The notes under the pieces were generated by a model that worked only from the letters and a program-made list of their open reading frames with translations, made no database searches and was not told where the DNA came from. From assembly GCF_000003815.2 (NCBI RefSeq), contig NC_049984.1, forward strand, positions 11,463,043 through 11,527,042: a stretch of 64,000 bases of DNA, given 5' to 3'. Numbering within the stretch: position 1 is the stretch's first letter; each line of letters begins with the position of its first letter. The position numbers and the translations under genes were made by a program. Shown here piece by piece: positions 63,690 to 64,000 of this stretch. The stretch comes from Branchiostoma floridae (taxonomy: Eukaryota; Chordata; Leptocardii; Amphioxiformes; Branchiostomatidae).

Positions 63690-63708
63690 GTTTCAGTGAC
63701 ATCATCAG
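63690..63708 (-). ncRNA. Hammerhead-like core in a VCL intron
   Basis: Minus strand CTGATGA, TGTCACT, GAAAC. The core words are intact but the enclosed stem is too short to be a convincing stem II. Probably a repeat relic. Confidence 0.2.
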
Positions 63709-64000
63709 GTTCACTGACTGGTTCACTTTGGATTATACTGCAGCTAGGTGTTGCTGCCACAAAAATGGTCTCAAACTTTTAAGTGCTGCATTCATTTGGG
63801 ACTGCACTTGTTAGTAGCAACACCTACATGTACATGCACAACATTGTGTAGCTGCAGTGCAAAGTGAACTCAGTATTGCCATGAGGAAGGTGACATTAAC
63901 TCCCTGGTTGTGAATGAAGAACTCATGTTATTCAGTCCCAACCTGATGAAAGTAATCACAGACTATAGATAGAATGTTTCAAAAATTGATCTTGTAGGAA

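Overview
The window reads as the nuclear genome of an invertebrate animal, most likely a marine deuterostome close to amphioxus (Branchiostoma). The multi-exon genes encode proteins that align well with vertebrate orthologues, every intron is GT-AG, there are four runs of N (assembly gaps), and the repeats are DIRS, an APE-type LINE, MITEs and tRNA-derived SINEs rather than vertebrate families. The species is inference; the metazoan origin is not in doubt.

Layout, left to right. (1) 1-9232, plus: 3' part of a cathepsin A / serine carboxypeptidase gene (CTSA). The exon carrying the catalytic Asp is not visible and probably lies in an N gap. (2) 10733-20584, minus: complete 25-exon MTBP gene (MDM2-binding protein, Treslin partner in replication origin firing). 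Exon phases close exactly to an 884-residue protein. (3) 21274-47188, plus: complete 27-exon ATP2C1 gene (SPCA Golgi Ca2+/Mn2+ P-type ATPase, 950 residues). MTBP and ATP2C1 are head to head with about 690 bp between start codons, and an E2F-type site lies in that interval. (4) 49115-53648, minus: complete seven-exon MRPL21 gene (mitochondrial ribosomal protein L21, 222 residues). (5) 54607-56300, minus: a protein kinase with a C-terminal two-helix membrane hairpin, almost all in one exon. (6) 57072-58666, plus: a three-exon DUF218/YdcF-type protein, divergent from the kinase. (7) 60810-60915, minus: a possible terminal exon that I could not identify. (8) 63363-63535, minus: last exon of vinculin (VCL); the rest lies beyond the right edge.

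Mobile DNA is concentrated in ATP2C1 introns. A nearly complete DIRS-type tyrosine-recombinase retrotransposon lies at 30890-35849, with inverted terminal repeats and an internal complementary region that matches both outer ends. A long foldback element with about 1 kb inverted arms made partly of a 64-bp tandem repeat lies at about 36415-39196. An APE-type LINE broken by one in-frame TGA lies at 41350-44800. Other elements are a 1.5 kb Harbinger-like element with TAA duplications in an MRPL21 intron, two small TA-flanked MITEs, several tRNA-derived SINEs, minisatellites, and a scatter of hammerhead-ribozyme-like core motifs.

The genes are housekeeping functions (lysosome, replication, Golgi ion transport, mitochondrial translation, adhesion) with no sign of acting in one pathway. 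The most unusual items are the kinase with its hidden five-codon first exon and membrane hairpin, the DUF218 protein of bacterial type, the DIRS element with about 2 kb of overlapping open frames, and the repeat-armed foldback element.
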